Source: Granulosicoccus sp045106475 | GTDB lineage: Bacteria; Pseudomonadota; Gammaproteobacteria; Granulosicoccales; Granulosicoccaceae | Direction of reading: 5' to 3' | Assembly: GCA_045106475.1 (NCBI GenBank) | Contig: JBGCEO010000019.1 | Location: forward strand, 1-64,000 | Length of the DNA: 64,000 bases | Shown here: positions 51,606-59,706 of the stretch, one piece after another | How positions within the stretch are numbered: position 1 is the stretch's first letter | Layout: each line of letters begins with the position of its first letter | Program-made: the position numbers and the translations under genes | The notes under the pieces: generated by a model | Databases searched by the model: none | What the model was told of the DNA's origin: nothing | The model's input: only the letters and a program-made list of their open reading frames with translations

Positions 51606-52496
51606 ATGCCGGCAAATATTGCATTGGTTGGTATCGGCAAGATCGCACATGATCAGCATATACCAGCTATTGATAACAATCCTGACTGGACACTTGCTGC
51701 CACAGTAAGTCGCAATGCCAGTGTTGATGGCATAGAGAACTACACAAACATTGATTCGTTGCTGGCTACACGCCCGGACATAGACACCATCTCACTGGCG
51801 ATTCCAACATCGCCACGCTTTGAGTATGCAAGTAAAGCATTGCAAGCCGGACGACACGTTATGTTGGAGAAGCCGCCCGGTGCTTCAGTAGCTGAATGTC
51901 TGAGGCTTGAGCAGCTCGCGAAACAACAGGGTGTTTCTCTGTATGCCACCTGGCATTCTCGGTATGCCGAAGGGATAAGCGATGCACGAAAATGGCTGGC
52001 TCAGCGCCACCTGAAGCGTCTTACTATTGATTGGAAAGAAGACGTGCGCGTATGGCATCCTGATCAGGAGTGGGTCTGGGATCCCAGCGGACTGGGTGTG
52101 TTTGACCCCGGTATTAATGCGCTATCGATTATGACTGAGATATTGTCAGTGCCGGTACACCTTGCCGAAGCAACACTTGATACACCATCCAACAGACAAA
52201 CTCCAATCGCGGCTCGGTTGCAGTTTTATCACCCCGACGGTGCTGTTGTAAAAGCTAACTTTGACTGGCGCCAAACAGAAGAACCAGTGTGGCAACTCGC
52301 CATCGAAACTGATGATGGTGATATAGAGCTGTCGTTTGGTGCATCGTCTTTGAGCCTTGAGTACAAGCGCTTGTATCAACGTATGTCAGAGCATCGTTCG
52401 CATGGATCTATTGATATGGATCTTGCACCGTTGATCCACGTTGCTGACGCCTGCATGTTAGGCCAACGCGTTAAGGTCGAGCCGTTCTATTTCTGA
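51606..52496 (+). CDS. L-arabinose/D-galactose 1-dehydrogenase-like Gfo/Idh/MocA oxidoreductase
   Basis: This 296-residue Gfo/Idh/MocA-fold protein has the NAD(P)-binding start ALVGIGKIAHDQHIPAID and the catalytic-region motif LEKPPGASVAEC. It also has WHSRYAEGI and the WKEDVRVWHPDQEWVW segment with GLGVFDPGINALSI. This whole pattern closely matches Azospirillum L-arabinose 1-dehydrogenase and related galactose dehydrogenases. It would oxidise the imported aldose to its lactone. The lactonase and the later 2-keto-3-deoxy acid enzymes are not in the window. Confidence 0.88.
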   Translation: MPANIALVGIGKIAHDQHIPAIDNNPDWTLAATVSRNASVDGIENYTNIDSLLATRPDIDTISLAIPTSPRFEYASKALQAGRHVMLEKPPGASVAECLRLEQLAKQQGVSLYATWHSRYAEGISDARKWLAQRHLKRLTIDWKEDVRVWHPDQEWVWDPSGLGVFDPGINALSIMTEILSVPVHLAEATLDTPSNRQTPIAARLQFYHPDGAVVKANFDWRQTEEPVWQLAIETDDGDIELSFGASSLSLEYKRLYQRMSEHRSHGSIDMDLAPLIHVADACMLGQRVKVEPFYF

Positions 52497-52585
52497 TAGC
52501 CATAACGCTGTCATTATTTTATCAAGAGGGTGTGCTTGGCTTTCGAAGCCAGTACTGAACGGGCTTGTCGTAGGTGTAAGTTATT

Positions 52586-53041
52586 TCACATTTGCCCAGT
52601 TGAACCAAAACCGCCTTCACCACGTTTGCTGGCATCGAAATTGTCCACTTGATTAAACGTGACTTGAGCTACAGGCACTATGACAAGCTGTGCTATTCGA
52701 GCGCCAACCTCGATATCGAAGGCTTGATTGCCACGGTTCCAGCACGAGACAAACAGTTGTCCTTGATAGTCTGAGTCGATCAGTCCCACCAGATTGCCCA
52801 GCACGATACCGTGTTTATGGCCCAGGCCTGAACGTGGCAAGATCAGTCCTGCATAGCCAGGGTCAGAAATGTATATGCAAATACCGGTGGGTATGAGCTC
52901 GGTGTTGCCTGGTTGCAGTGTGAGTGTATCGTCTACACAGGCACGTAAGTCCAGGCCTGCAGAGCCATCGCTTGCATAGTGCGGTAACTCGATAGAGTTG
53001 CCGATACGCGAATCAACAATAGTGAAGTCGACGCTTTTCAT
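52586..53041 (-). CDS. dut: dUTP diphosphatase
   Basis: This 151-residue trimeric dUTPase shows all five family motifs: GSAGLDLRA, LPRSGLGHKHG (about residue 70), NLVGLIDSDYQG, RIAQLVIVPV and the C-terminal RGEGGFGSTG, which closes on the active site. It hydrolyses dUTP to dUMP, keeping uracil out of DNA and feeding dTMP synthesis. It lies 34 bp downstream of coaBC on the same strand, a common pairing in gammaproteobacteria. The sugar dehydrogenase gene is convergent with it. Confidence 0.97.
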   Translation of the reverse strand: MKSVDFTIVDSRIGNSIELPHYASDGSAGLDLRACVDDTLTLQPGNTELIPTGICIYISDPGYAGLILPRSGLGHKHGIVLGNLVGLIDSDYQGQLFVSCWNRGNQAFDIEVGARIAQLVIVPVAQVTFNQVDNFDASKRGEGGFGSTGQM

Positions 53042-53075
53042 TATCTAGGAAATACCGTTTGATGTGATGGCCAGC

Positions 53076-54323
53076 TCAGGCTGTGCCAGAAATGCTAAGC
53101 CGTTCTGCAATGATGCCAAGCAGGGAGTAGGCAACGGATTGTTTGTCAGCTGATGCTATTTTTCTATGGCCATTGCCGGGCCAGTAAACATCCAGCGTAT
53201 TGGTGTCACTGCCGAATACCGGGTTGCTGCTTTGCCCAACCTGATTGGCAGCGATCATATCCAGTTTTTTGTTCTCAAGCTTGCCCCTTGCGTGAACTTC
53301 GACGTTTTCTGTCTCGGCTGCAAAGCCAACACAGAAGGGTCGTTGGTCCAGTGCAGCAACCGTTTTCAGTATATCCGGGTTTTTAACTAGCGATAGCTGC
53401 ATTTCATCCTGATTTTTTTTGATTTTCTGATCCATGATTTGCTCCAGCCGATAATCAGACACGGCTGCCACGGAAATAAAAACATCCGCATCATGTACCA
53501 CACCGACTACGGCTTCTAACATATCACTGGCAGAGGTGACGTTGATTCGATGGATGGCGGCTGAGTTTTCGAGAGATACCGGACCTGCAATCAAGGTAAC
53601 TCTGGCGCCAAGTGCAATAGCTGCCTCAGCGATCGCAAAGCCCATCTTTCCCGAGCTGCGATTGCTGATATATCGAACAGGATCAATAGCCTCACGAGTT
53701 GGCCCTGCGGTAAGCAACAGATGTTTACCGCTGAGTGTCTGGTTTGCCGGTGCCGGTAAGGCCTGAGTTAACGAGCTAAGAAGAGCATCATTGAGCATGT
53801 CACGAATTTCTTCCGGCTCCAGCATTCGTCCAGAGCCTGTCTCCCCGCAAGCCTGTGCCCCGTCTCCCGGCCCAAAGAAGGTGATGCCACGAGACGCCAG
53901 GATCTGGCAGTTGTGGGTGGTGGCAGGGTTTGACCACATGAGGCGATTCATGGCGGGTGCGAGAAAAATCTTTGCCTCGGTTGCCAGGCACACGGTGCTG
54001 AGTAAATCATCAGCCATGCCGTGCGCAAGGCGGGACAGAGTATTGGCACTGGCGGGCGCAATCAGGATACAGTCTGCCCAACGAGCCAGTTCGATATGGC
54101 CCATCGCTGCTTCTGCCTCCGGGTCTAGCAGGTCAACATGGACTGGATTGCCAGTTAGTGCCTGAAAGGTCAGTGGTTGCATGAACGCCTGAGCGCCCTG
54201 AGTCATCACTACCCGAACGGTTGCACCGGCATCGATAAGCCTGCGAGCGAGAATAGCGCTTTTATACGCTGCTATTCCACCGGAAACACCTAGCAGAATG
54301 TTCTTGTTATTAAGTGCTGACAT
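53076..54323 (-). CDS. coaBC: Bifunctional phosphopantothenoylcysteine decarboxylase/phosphopantothenate--cysteine ligase
   Basis: This 415-residue coenzyme A biosynthesis enzyme has two parts. The N-terminal CoaC flavoprotein part has GVSGGIAAYKSA, IAPASANTLSRLAHGMADDLL, the PAMN motif and the GDGAQACGETGSGRM substrate-clamp region with its Cys. The C-terminal CoaB part starts near residue 195 (LLLTAGPTREAIDPVRYISNRSSGKMG) and includes AAVSDYR and the KIKK Lys. It converts phosphopantothenate and cysteine to phosphopantetheine. Confidence 0.97.
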   Translation of the reverse strand: MSALNNKNILLGVSGGIAAYKSAILARRLIDAGATVRVVMTQGAQAFMQPLTFQALTGNPVHVDLLDPEAEAAMGHIELARWADCILIAPASANTLSRLAHGMADDLLSTVCLATEAKIFLAPAMNRLMWSNPATTHNCQILASRGITFFGPGDGAQACGETGSGRMLEPEEIRDMLNDALLSSLTQALPAPANQTLSGKHLLLTAGPTREAIDPVRYISNRSSGKMGFAIAEAAIALGARVTLIAGPVSLENSAAIHRINVTSASDMLEAVVGVVHDADVFISVAAVSDYRLEQIMDQKIKKNQDEMQLSLVKNPDILKTVAALDQRPFCVGFAAETENVEVHARGKLENKKLDMIAANQVGQSSNPVFGSDTNTLDVYWPGNGHRKIASADKQSVAYSLLGIIAERLSISGTA

Positions 54324-54502
54324 GCTTGCAATAATACCAGCTTGCGCAGGGCAGAATTAGATGTGCCTGAAGTCACAGTTTTAAGACCTGCCTGCCGGTA
54401 GTCATGGTTTTGGCAGTCTGCTTATGATCTACTGTAGTTTCTGAAGCCATGGTCAGGAAGACCATGTCCGGTAGTTAAACCACGATCACAAGGATGCTGA
54501 TC

Positions 54503-55177
54503 ATGACCATTAAAGACTGGCCGCAAACTGAGCGGCCGCGCGAAAAACTCCTTCGCCACGGCGCAGGTTCTCTCAGTGATGCCGAGCTGCTCGCCCTGTT
54601 TCTGCAAACCGGTACCGCTGGACGTACGGCTGTCGATGTGGCACGCGATGCATTGAGTGAGTTTGGCAGTTTAAGTGGCATTCTGAGTGCTGATCAATCC
54701 GAATTTTGCAGTGGCCGCGGATTAGGTCAGGCAAGATTTGCCCTGTTGCAGGCATCGCTGGAAATGAGCCGGCGGCATGTGTTTGCAACGGTTATGCAGG
54801 GAGATGTGTTGAGCTCCCCTGAGCATGTCAGGCATTACATATCCCTACATCTCACAGGCTTATGCCACGAGGTGTTTTCTGGCTTGTTTCTGGATAACCG
54901 GCATCGCGTGATCGAGTATCGGGAGTTGTTCAGAGGTACGATTGACAGCGCAGCTGTCTATCCAAGAGAGGTGGTAAAGCGTTGTTTGTCTTGCAATGCG
55001 GCAGCGGTTATTTTTGCTCATAATCATCCAAGTGGCGTAGCCGAACCTTCAGATACGGATGTGAGGTTAACGAGGAAGTTAGTGGATGCTTTGGCGCTGA
55101 TTGATGTTCGTGTGCTGGACCATTTGATTATTGGGCAGGGAGTGCAGACGTCGCTGGCTGAACGAGGTTTGATGTGA
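54503..55177 (+). CDS. radC: RadC-family JAB/MPN-domain protein
   Basis: This 224-residue protein has an N-terminal helix-hairpin-helix-like part (WPQTERPREKLLRHGAGSLSDAELLALFLQTG) and a C-terminal JAMM metalloprotease-like domain. Its metal motif is complete: FAHNHPSG at about residue 171, with the downstream Asp (SDTD). Despite its name, the cellular role of RadC is unresolved. The ATG at 54494 overlaps the AAGG ribosome site; ATG 54503 is better spaced. It is divergent from coaBC. A truncated copy of its 3' part lies 420 bp downstream (55598-55682). Confidence 0.94.
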   Translation: MTIKDWPQTERPREKLLRHGAGSLSDAELLALFLQTGTAGRTAVDVARDALSEFGSLSGILSADQSEFCSGRGLGQARFALLQASLEMSRRHVFATVMQGDVLSSPEHVRHYISLHLTGLCHEVFSGLFLDNRHRVIEYRELFRGTIDSAAVYPREVVKRCLSCNAAAVIFAHNHPSGVAEPSDTDVRLTRKLVDALALIDVRVLDHLIIGQGVQTSLAERGLM

Positions 55178-55203
55178 TATCACTATATGGAGATAGATGA
55201 TAT

Positions 55204-55539
55204 ATGTGGAAAACTAATTGCTTAACAGCGAGAAAAATTCTAGTTTTGTTGTCCGCTGTTTTCGTCTTAAACGGATGCGGCACTATTGGGAATTCTGTTA
55301 TTCGAGCTTTTGACGAAGATACCTGTAAACCTCCCGTCTCTGTTTATGGTGGTGTGATTCTGGATGGCCAGATTATTTATACAACTATTGAAGATGGTTT
55401 TGGGAAGCACGGATATAAAACTCCGGCATTTATTTTTGCTGTAGTGGATATGCCGCTGAGTGCAGTCGCAGACACGTTGATGTTGCCGGTAACAATTCCT
55501 GTGCATCTTAGTTACGGGAAGGATTCTAAGGGGTGTTGA
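55204..55539 (+). CDS. YceK/YidQ-like small lipoprotein
   Basis: This 111-residue protein has a lipoprotein signal peptide ending in LNGCGTIG (lipidated Cys at about residue 25). A compact domain with SVYGGVILDGQ and DMPLSAVADTLMLPVTIP, the defining motif of YceK/YidQ lipoproteins, follows. It is likely anchored in the outer membrane; the function is unknown. It lies between radC and the radC fragment, 26 bp after the radC stop, and may be cotranscribed with it. Confidence 0.85.
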   Translation: MWKTNCLTARKILVLLSAVFVLNGCGTIGNSVIRAFDEDTCKPPVSVYGGVILDGQIIYTTIEDGFGKHGYKTPAFIFAVVDMPLSAVADTLMLPVTIPVHLSYGKDSKGC

Positions 55540-55597
55540 AGGCTCAACGTTTTTCATAGCCCTTAAGAAATACACTGTATGGCATTACGGCGTTACG

Positions 55598-55682
55598 AAA
55601 GCGTTGTTTGTCATGCAATGCGGCAGCGGTTATTTTTGCTCATATTCATCCAAGTGGGGTGGCTGAGCGTGGGTTGCTGTAA
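55598..55682 (+). pseudogene. Internally deleted radC fragment
   Basis: The sequence repeats radC almost base for base from the codons for KRCLSCNAAAVIFAH through HPSGVAE. It then jumps directly to AERGLL and a stop, matching the last codons of radC (AERGLM). About 40 codons between these points are missing. The JAMM motif HNH is changed to HIH (AAT to ATT). There is no start codon or ribosome site, so it is a non-functional remnant of a tandem duplication. Confidence 0.88.
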
Positions 55683-55735
55683 AGAGGTATGTACTATTTG
55701 ACTACAACTAGTTGCATTAATACTTCGCCCAGGCT

Positions 55736-56587
55736 CTACACCACTGGAGTATGCTGCTTGATGGTTGCCAGGGCTCGATCTGTTGCTTCGAGTGTAGTAA
55801 ACAGTACGCCATGACCGGCATCATATTGATAGAAGTTGGCGTTAGGCATTGATACAGCCAGGTGTTTTTGCGCCTCCGGGCGGGCTTGCATATCGAAACT
55901 ACCCGCAATAACCGTCGTTGGAGTGTAAATCTGCTTTAACTGTTTGGTGCAATCGTGGCCAAGACGAGCTGATAGCAGGCGTGCATAACCACCACTGTTG
56001 AGAGAAGGGTTAGCAAACTGAAGTTCAAAGTCTTGCCGTTGATGAAGTGCTATTGCAAATGCTTCGGGATCTGCTGTTCGCAAAGTTGCATAGCGGGTAT
56101 CTTGTAAACACATGGCTTGTAATGCCGCATCTTTACGCGATAGTTCAAGAAACTGCGAAATGTCAAAAGATGCGTGTTTGCCACCGGCTGTTGCAGAAGA
56201 TAGGGTGAGGCTGATCACTTTTTCCGGAGCTATGCAGGCTACATGCAGCGCTGTCATTCCGCCAAAGCTTTCACCCAGAATATGTGCGGTTTGCCATTTC
56301 AACGCATCCATAACAGCCAATGCATCTTCTGCATAGTCGGTCATGGTCCATTCACCGCTCGGTTGTTCTGTTCGGCCGATACCGCGTGGCTCATAGGTTG
56401 CGATGTCGCAGTGAGTCGCCAGCGATGAATTTAGGAAGTTGCGTTTTAAACGAAGATCAAAGTTAGACCCACCAAGCAGAAGTACACGCGGTGCGTTATC
56501 GCGTCCGCACAGGCTTTGCATATGCTGCACTGTAAGGCGAGATGTTTTTAATCGTCGTTCGGTTAAATTGGCCGTGGCTATGTTCAA
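55736..56587 (-). CDS. Alpha/beta hydrolase
   Basis: This 283-residue alpha/beta-hydrolase-fold protein has an oxyanion-hole-type region (LLLGGSNFDLR) and the nucleophile elbow GESFGG (Ser at about residue 117). The acid is in GSFDMQA (about 238) and the catalytic His in DAGHGVLF (about 259). The PRGIGRTEQP segment is typical of this group (haloperoxidase, enol-lactonase and ester hydrolases). It lies 26 bp after tctA on the same strand, so it may hydrolyse an ester or lactone linked to the transported acid. That link is inferred from position only. Confidence 0.85.
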   Translation of the reverse strand: MNIATANLTERRLKTSRLTVQHMQSLCGRDNAPRVLLLGGSNFDLRLKRNFLNSSLATHCDIATYEPRGIGRTEQPSGEWTMTDYAEDALAVMDALKWQTAHILGESFGGMTALHVACIAPEKVISLTLSSATAGGKHASFDISQFLELSRKDAALQAMCLQDTRYATLRTADPEAFAIALHQRQDFELQFANPSLNSGGYARLLSARLGHDCTKQLKQIYTPTTVIAGSFDMQARPEAQKHLAVSMPNANFYQYDAGHGVLFTTLEATDRALATIKQHTPVV

Positions 56588-56613
56588 CTGGGTGTCTCGG
56601 AAAACAGTTATCG

Positions 56614-58104
56614 TCAGACTCGGGGTTTGGTGCTGATGATTCCGCGGAAGAACGGGAATGCCAACGCAACAATTGCCGTCAAAGTCAATACCAGTGCAAT
56701 CGGGCTGCCAGTGAAGAATGCCTGAAAGCTGCCATCAGTGAGAATCAACCCCTGTCGTAAGGTTAATTCAAGGGTGGGGCCGAGTACCATGCCAATGACA
56801 AGTGGTGCCATCGGAAAGCCCTGTCGTCGCAATATAAACCCGAAGACGCCAGCACCGCCAAGTACAAGCAAATCAAACGGGTTTCCACGGACAAAATAAA
56901 TACCAACGGCACATAGGATAACGATTGCCGTCATCATAAACGCTTCGCGCATGCGAAGTATTGGAGCTGCCACTCGGGATAGTAAAAGCCCTAAAGGCAA
57001 CAACAGTATGTTTATCAAAAAGAAGCCGGCAAAAATAGCTGCAATCAATGTGGGGTTGTCTTCTACCAATTTAGGCCCGGGCGTAATGCCATGTAAGGTA
57101 AGTGTTGCAAGCATTACTGCTGTTATAGCATCTCCTGGAATGCCGAGAGCCATTGTGGGAACCAATGCCCCGCCTGTTACCGCGTTGTTTGCCGCTTCCG
57201 ATGAGACAATGCCGTCGGGTTCACCTTTGCCAAAATTGTCCTTGTTTGGTGAGGATCGACGACCTTCTGCGTAGGAAATAAATGCAGCAGTGGCCGCACC
57301 TGTGCCGGGCAGAACCCCGATCACGTTGCCTATCAGGACAGATTTTCCGAGGTTACGATAGCGGCCTTTCCACATTGCCCTGCTAGGTAACTTAACCCCA
57401 TTGAATTGTACTAATTCTGAAACGGTTCTAATTGGCGCACTAGCCCGCATTAGAACTTCTGATAAAGCAAAAACACCAATAACCACAGCTAGCAAATTGA
57501 AGCCTGCGAAGAGTTGCCAGTTACCGAAGGTAAATCGCATTTCGCCGAGAATTGGATCGCCACCTACTGTAGACAGAAAGATACCGATCATACCGGCTGT
57601 TAAGCCTTTAACAACGGAGCCTGTGGATACTGAAACAATGCAAGTCATTCCAAGCAAGACGAGTGCAAATGTTTCTATCGGCCCGAACTGTAATGCAAAA
57701 GCTGCCAGTTGTGGAGCTGCAAAAATTAATACAACTGCCGATACCAATCCACCGACGACCGAGGCGACAGTTGCCCAGCCTAGTGCGAGCCCGGCATCCC
57801 CACGTTGAGCCATTGGATAACCATCGAGACAGGTTGCCGCCGATTGAGGTGTGCCAGGGGTGTTGATCAAGATGGCCGCTATCGACCCACCGTATACTGA
57901 GCCCGCGTACACCGCTAGCAATAGTAAGACTGCCGGCGCTTGGCCCATGGTTAACGTAAAAGGAAGCACTATTGCAACAGCCACTGTTGAACCGATGCCT
58001 GGCATGGCGCCAAGTACAATGCCCAGAACAGTACCTAATACGAGAACCAGCAACCCTTCAAGGCTGAATAGAATCGTGATCGCTTCTGGCAACGATGAGA
58101 GCAA
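56614..58104 (-). CDS. tctA: Tripartite tricarboxylate transporter large permease
   Basis: This 496-residue membrane protein has about twelve helices and the TctA signatures GAMPGIGSTVAVAIVLPFT (about residue 33), YGGSIAAILINTPGTPQSAATCLDGYPMA (about 72-100), GVLPGTGAATAAFISYAEGRRSS and GALVPTMALGIPGDAITAVML. It moves a carboxylate delivered by the TctC protein, driven by an ion gradient. It is the third gene of the tctC-tctB-tctA order on the minus strand, 9 bp after tctB. Confidence 0.96.
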   Translation of the reverse strand: MLSSLPEAITILFSLEGLLVLVLGTVLGIVLGAMPGIGSTVAVAIVLPFTLTMGQAPAVLLLLAVYAGSVYGGSIAAILINTPGTPQSAATCLDGYPMAQRGDAGLALGWATVASVVGGLVSAVVLIFAAPQLAAFALQFGPIETFALVLLGMTCIVSVSTGSVVKGLTAGMIGIFLSTVGGDPILGEMRFTFGNWQLFAGFNLLAVVIGVFALSEVLMRASAPIRTVSELVQFNGVKLPSRAMWKGRYRNLGKSVLIGNVIGVLPGTGAATAAFISYAEGRRSSPNKDNFGKGEPDGIVSSEAANNAVTGGALVPTMALGIPGDAITAVMLATLTLHGITPGPKLVEDNPTLIAAIFAGFFLINILLLPLGLLLSRVAAPILRMREAFMMTAIVILCAVGIYFVRGNPFDLLVLGGAGVFGFILRRQGFPMAPLVIGMVLGPTLELTLRQGLILTDGSFQAFFTGSPIALVLTLTAIVALAFPFFRGIISTKPRV

Positions 58105-58113
58105 TTTGCTTTC

Positions 58114-58578
58114 CTAAAAGAGATGCGTAAAGCGGGAGGTGGGCAATGGCATACCGAGCGTGTGATTGAATAGTAATACCAACGCTCCGGGAACAGCCAA
58201 AGCAAACAACGCGACTGTAAGTGGATTTCGGATACCAAAAGTAGGAAGGCAAACCAACGCAAAGCAAACGGAAGGTAGAAAGAATCCTTCTGTGGCGATG
58301 GTATTGGTGTAGATGAGCGATGCGCTCAGGATGATTCCGATCCTCAACCAACTTGCCACTGGCGTTGTGTCGATGTTTTGCCGAAGTGACTGTACAAGGC
58401 CGATGATGGCCAAGCCCATCCATAGGATCAGAATAATGCGGGGGAAAAACATGGGTGACTGACCTAGGTCAATCGGTGTAAAGGTTTGTGTAAAAGTCGT
58501 GGCGAATAATGCTGCTGCAATAAACAGCAGTGCAACTTGCACTAACACACGTTCTTTGAGAACTGGCTTAATTTGCAT
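58114..58578 (-). CDS. tctB: Tripartite tricarboxylate transporter small permease
   Basis: This 154-residue protein has four hydrophobic helices (about 12-28, 41-60, 75-95 and 115-138). It contains the TctB-like QSPMFFPRIILILWMGLAIIG region near residue 40. It is the small membrane subunit paired with TctA. Sequence conservation in this subunit is low, and the call is strengthened by its place between tctC and tctA. Confidence 0.9.
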   Translation of the reverse strand: MQIKPVLKERVLVQVALLFIAAALFATTFTQTFTPIDLGQSPMFFPRIILILWMGLAIIGLVQSLRQNIDTTPVASWLRIGIILSASLIYTNTIATEGFFLPSVCFALVCLPTFGIRNPLTVALFALAVPGALVLLFNHTLGMPLPTSRFTHLF

Positions 58579-58649
58579 GGTTAGTCTCGGCCGTATTTAG
58601 CTACCAACCTGCGGGCTTGGCCACAGATTGGTAACTAAGGCCTGTGTTG

Positions 58650-59600
58650 CTACAGACCTGCAGCTTCTATTAATGCCGCATTGGCTTCATACTGAGCGCG
58701 ATAAAAAGCATCAAACTCCGCTGCACCACGGTAGTTGATAACCGTGCCGGAATTGCTTGCAAATTCCTTGAATCCATCTGATGCAACAGCGGTTTCGCAA
58801 GCTGCTTCAAGTTTTGCAGTAACGTCGGCTTCTAAACCTGCGGGTGCGAATAGACCGCCCCACAAGTAAAGCTCGTTTAATGGTGCTTCGATTCCGACTT
58901 CTGTAGCTGTTGGCACATCAGGAAAACTTTCAATACGATCTGCATTGAAGACCACGAGAGGTCGAAAATCGCCACGTTTCATGAGTAGTTCGGTGTCGCC
59001 AAAGAACTGAATATTTCCGGCAGTCAGTTCTTTGATTGCCGGGCCGGAACCTTGAAATGGCAGGTGCTTAACTTTGTCAATAATGCCCAGGCCGGCAAAT
59101 GCAGACACCATCGAGAGATGGGTAATTGCCCCTGGGCCTGAAGAACCGAACACATACTTCCCCGGTTCTGCATTGACGGCCGCAACAACGTCATCCATTG
59201 TTTTAAAAGGGCTGTCGTTGCTGACGAAGAGCATTGTGGGAGATGCAGCGATCGAGCAAATCGGGGTCCAACTGTCCAGCCCGTACGGCACGTTTTTGAT
59301 TTGTGGCTGGATTGTCGACACGGTCACAGACATATAGGCCATTTGATAACCGTCTGCGCGCTGGCCTTGTAAAGCAGAGGCGGCCACAGTTCCAGACCCG
59401 CCGGCCATGTTTGAAACGAAAGCATCGGACCCGATTGCTGCGGCGAAATGTGGGGCCAATCCTCGTAGTAAAAGATCAGTGCCTCCGCCTGCGTTAAAGG
59501 GTGCGATCAGGTTGATGGGTCTTTCGGGGAAATCGGCATTTGCGGAACTGATCATTAGAGCAGCGCCAATTGCTACACCCAACATGCACTTTATTTTCAT
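58650..59600 (-). CDS. tctC: Tripartite tricarboxylate transporter substrate-binding protein (TctC/BugT family)
   Basis: This 316-residue periplasmic binding protein has a signal peptide (cleavage near ANA-DFPE, residue 22). The family start FPERPINLIAPFNAGGGTDLLLRGL is followed by GSGTVAASALQGQRADGYQ and GSSGPGAITHLS. These Bug-type proteins bind carboxylates in the periplasm; the ligand is unknown. GGAGGAGAT directly precedes the ATG at 59600. A palindromic operator lies 21 bases upstream of the start. Confidence 0.94.
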   Translation of the reverse strand: MKIKCMLGVAIGAALMISSANADFPERPINLIAPFNAGGGTDLLLRGLAPHFAAAIGSDAFVSNMAGGSGTVAASALQGQRADGYQMAYMSVTVSTIQPQIKNVPYGLDSWTPICSIAASPTMLFVSNDSPFKTMDDVVAAVNAEPGKYVFGSSGPGAITHLSMVSAFAGLGIIDKVKHLPFQGSGPAIKELTAGNIQFFGDTELLMKRGDFRPLVVFNADRIESFPDVPTATEVGIEAPLNELYLWGGLFAPAGLEADVTAKLEAACETAVASDGFKEFASNSGTVINYRGAAEFDAFYRAQYEANAALIEAAGL

Positions 59601-59620
59601 ATCTCCTCCAGGAAATTGTA

Positions 59621-59640
59621 AATTGGTAGCGTTACCAATT
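59621..59640. promoter_or_regulatory. LacI-type operator palindrome
   Basis: Arms AATTGGTA and TACCAATT are perfect complements around GCGT, giving the TGGTA-N4-TACCA core typical of LacI/GntR-subfamily operators. The site lies between the tctC ribosome site and its candidate promoter, and 67 bp from the divergent LacI gene. Confidence 0.75.
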
Positions 59641-59648
59641 TGTGATAA

Positions 59649-59678
59649 AACGTACCACTCTATTCATAATCGTGTCAA
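59649..59678 (-). promoter_or_regulatory. Candidate promoter of tctCBA
   Basis: On the minus strand a perfect -35 box TTGACA (59673-59678) is followed after 18 bp by TACGTT (59649-59654), a weak -10. The operator at 59621-59640 would lie around the transcription start, well placed for repression. Confidence 0.45.
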
Positions 59679-59706
59679 ATACAGGTGAGTTTGATGAGCC
59701 CCTAAT

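Noticed and set aside
52537..52551. Terminator hairpin TGGCTT-TCG-AAGCCA between the sugar dehydrogenase and dut genes
   Set aside because: The stem is only six base pairs and no T-run follows on either strand.
55267..55575. Minus-strand frame over the YceK-like lipoprotein gene
   Set aside because: The plus-strand gene has a lipobox and family motif; the antisense frame has neither a signal nor a domain.
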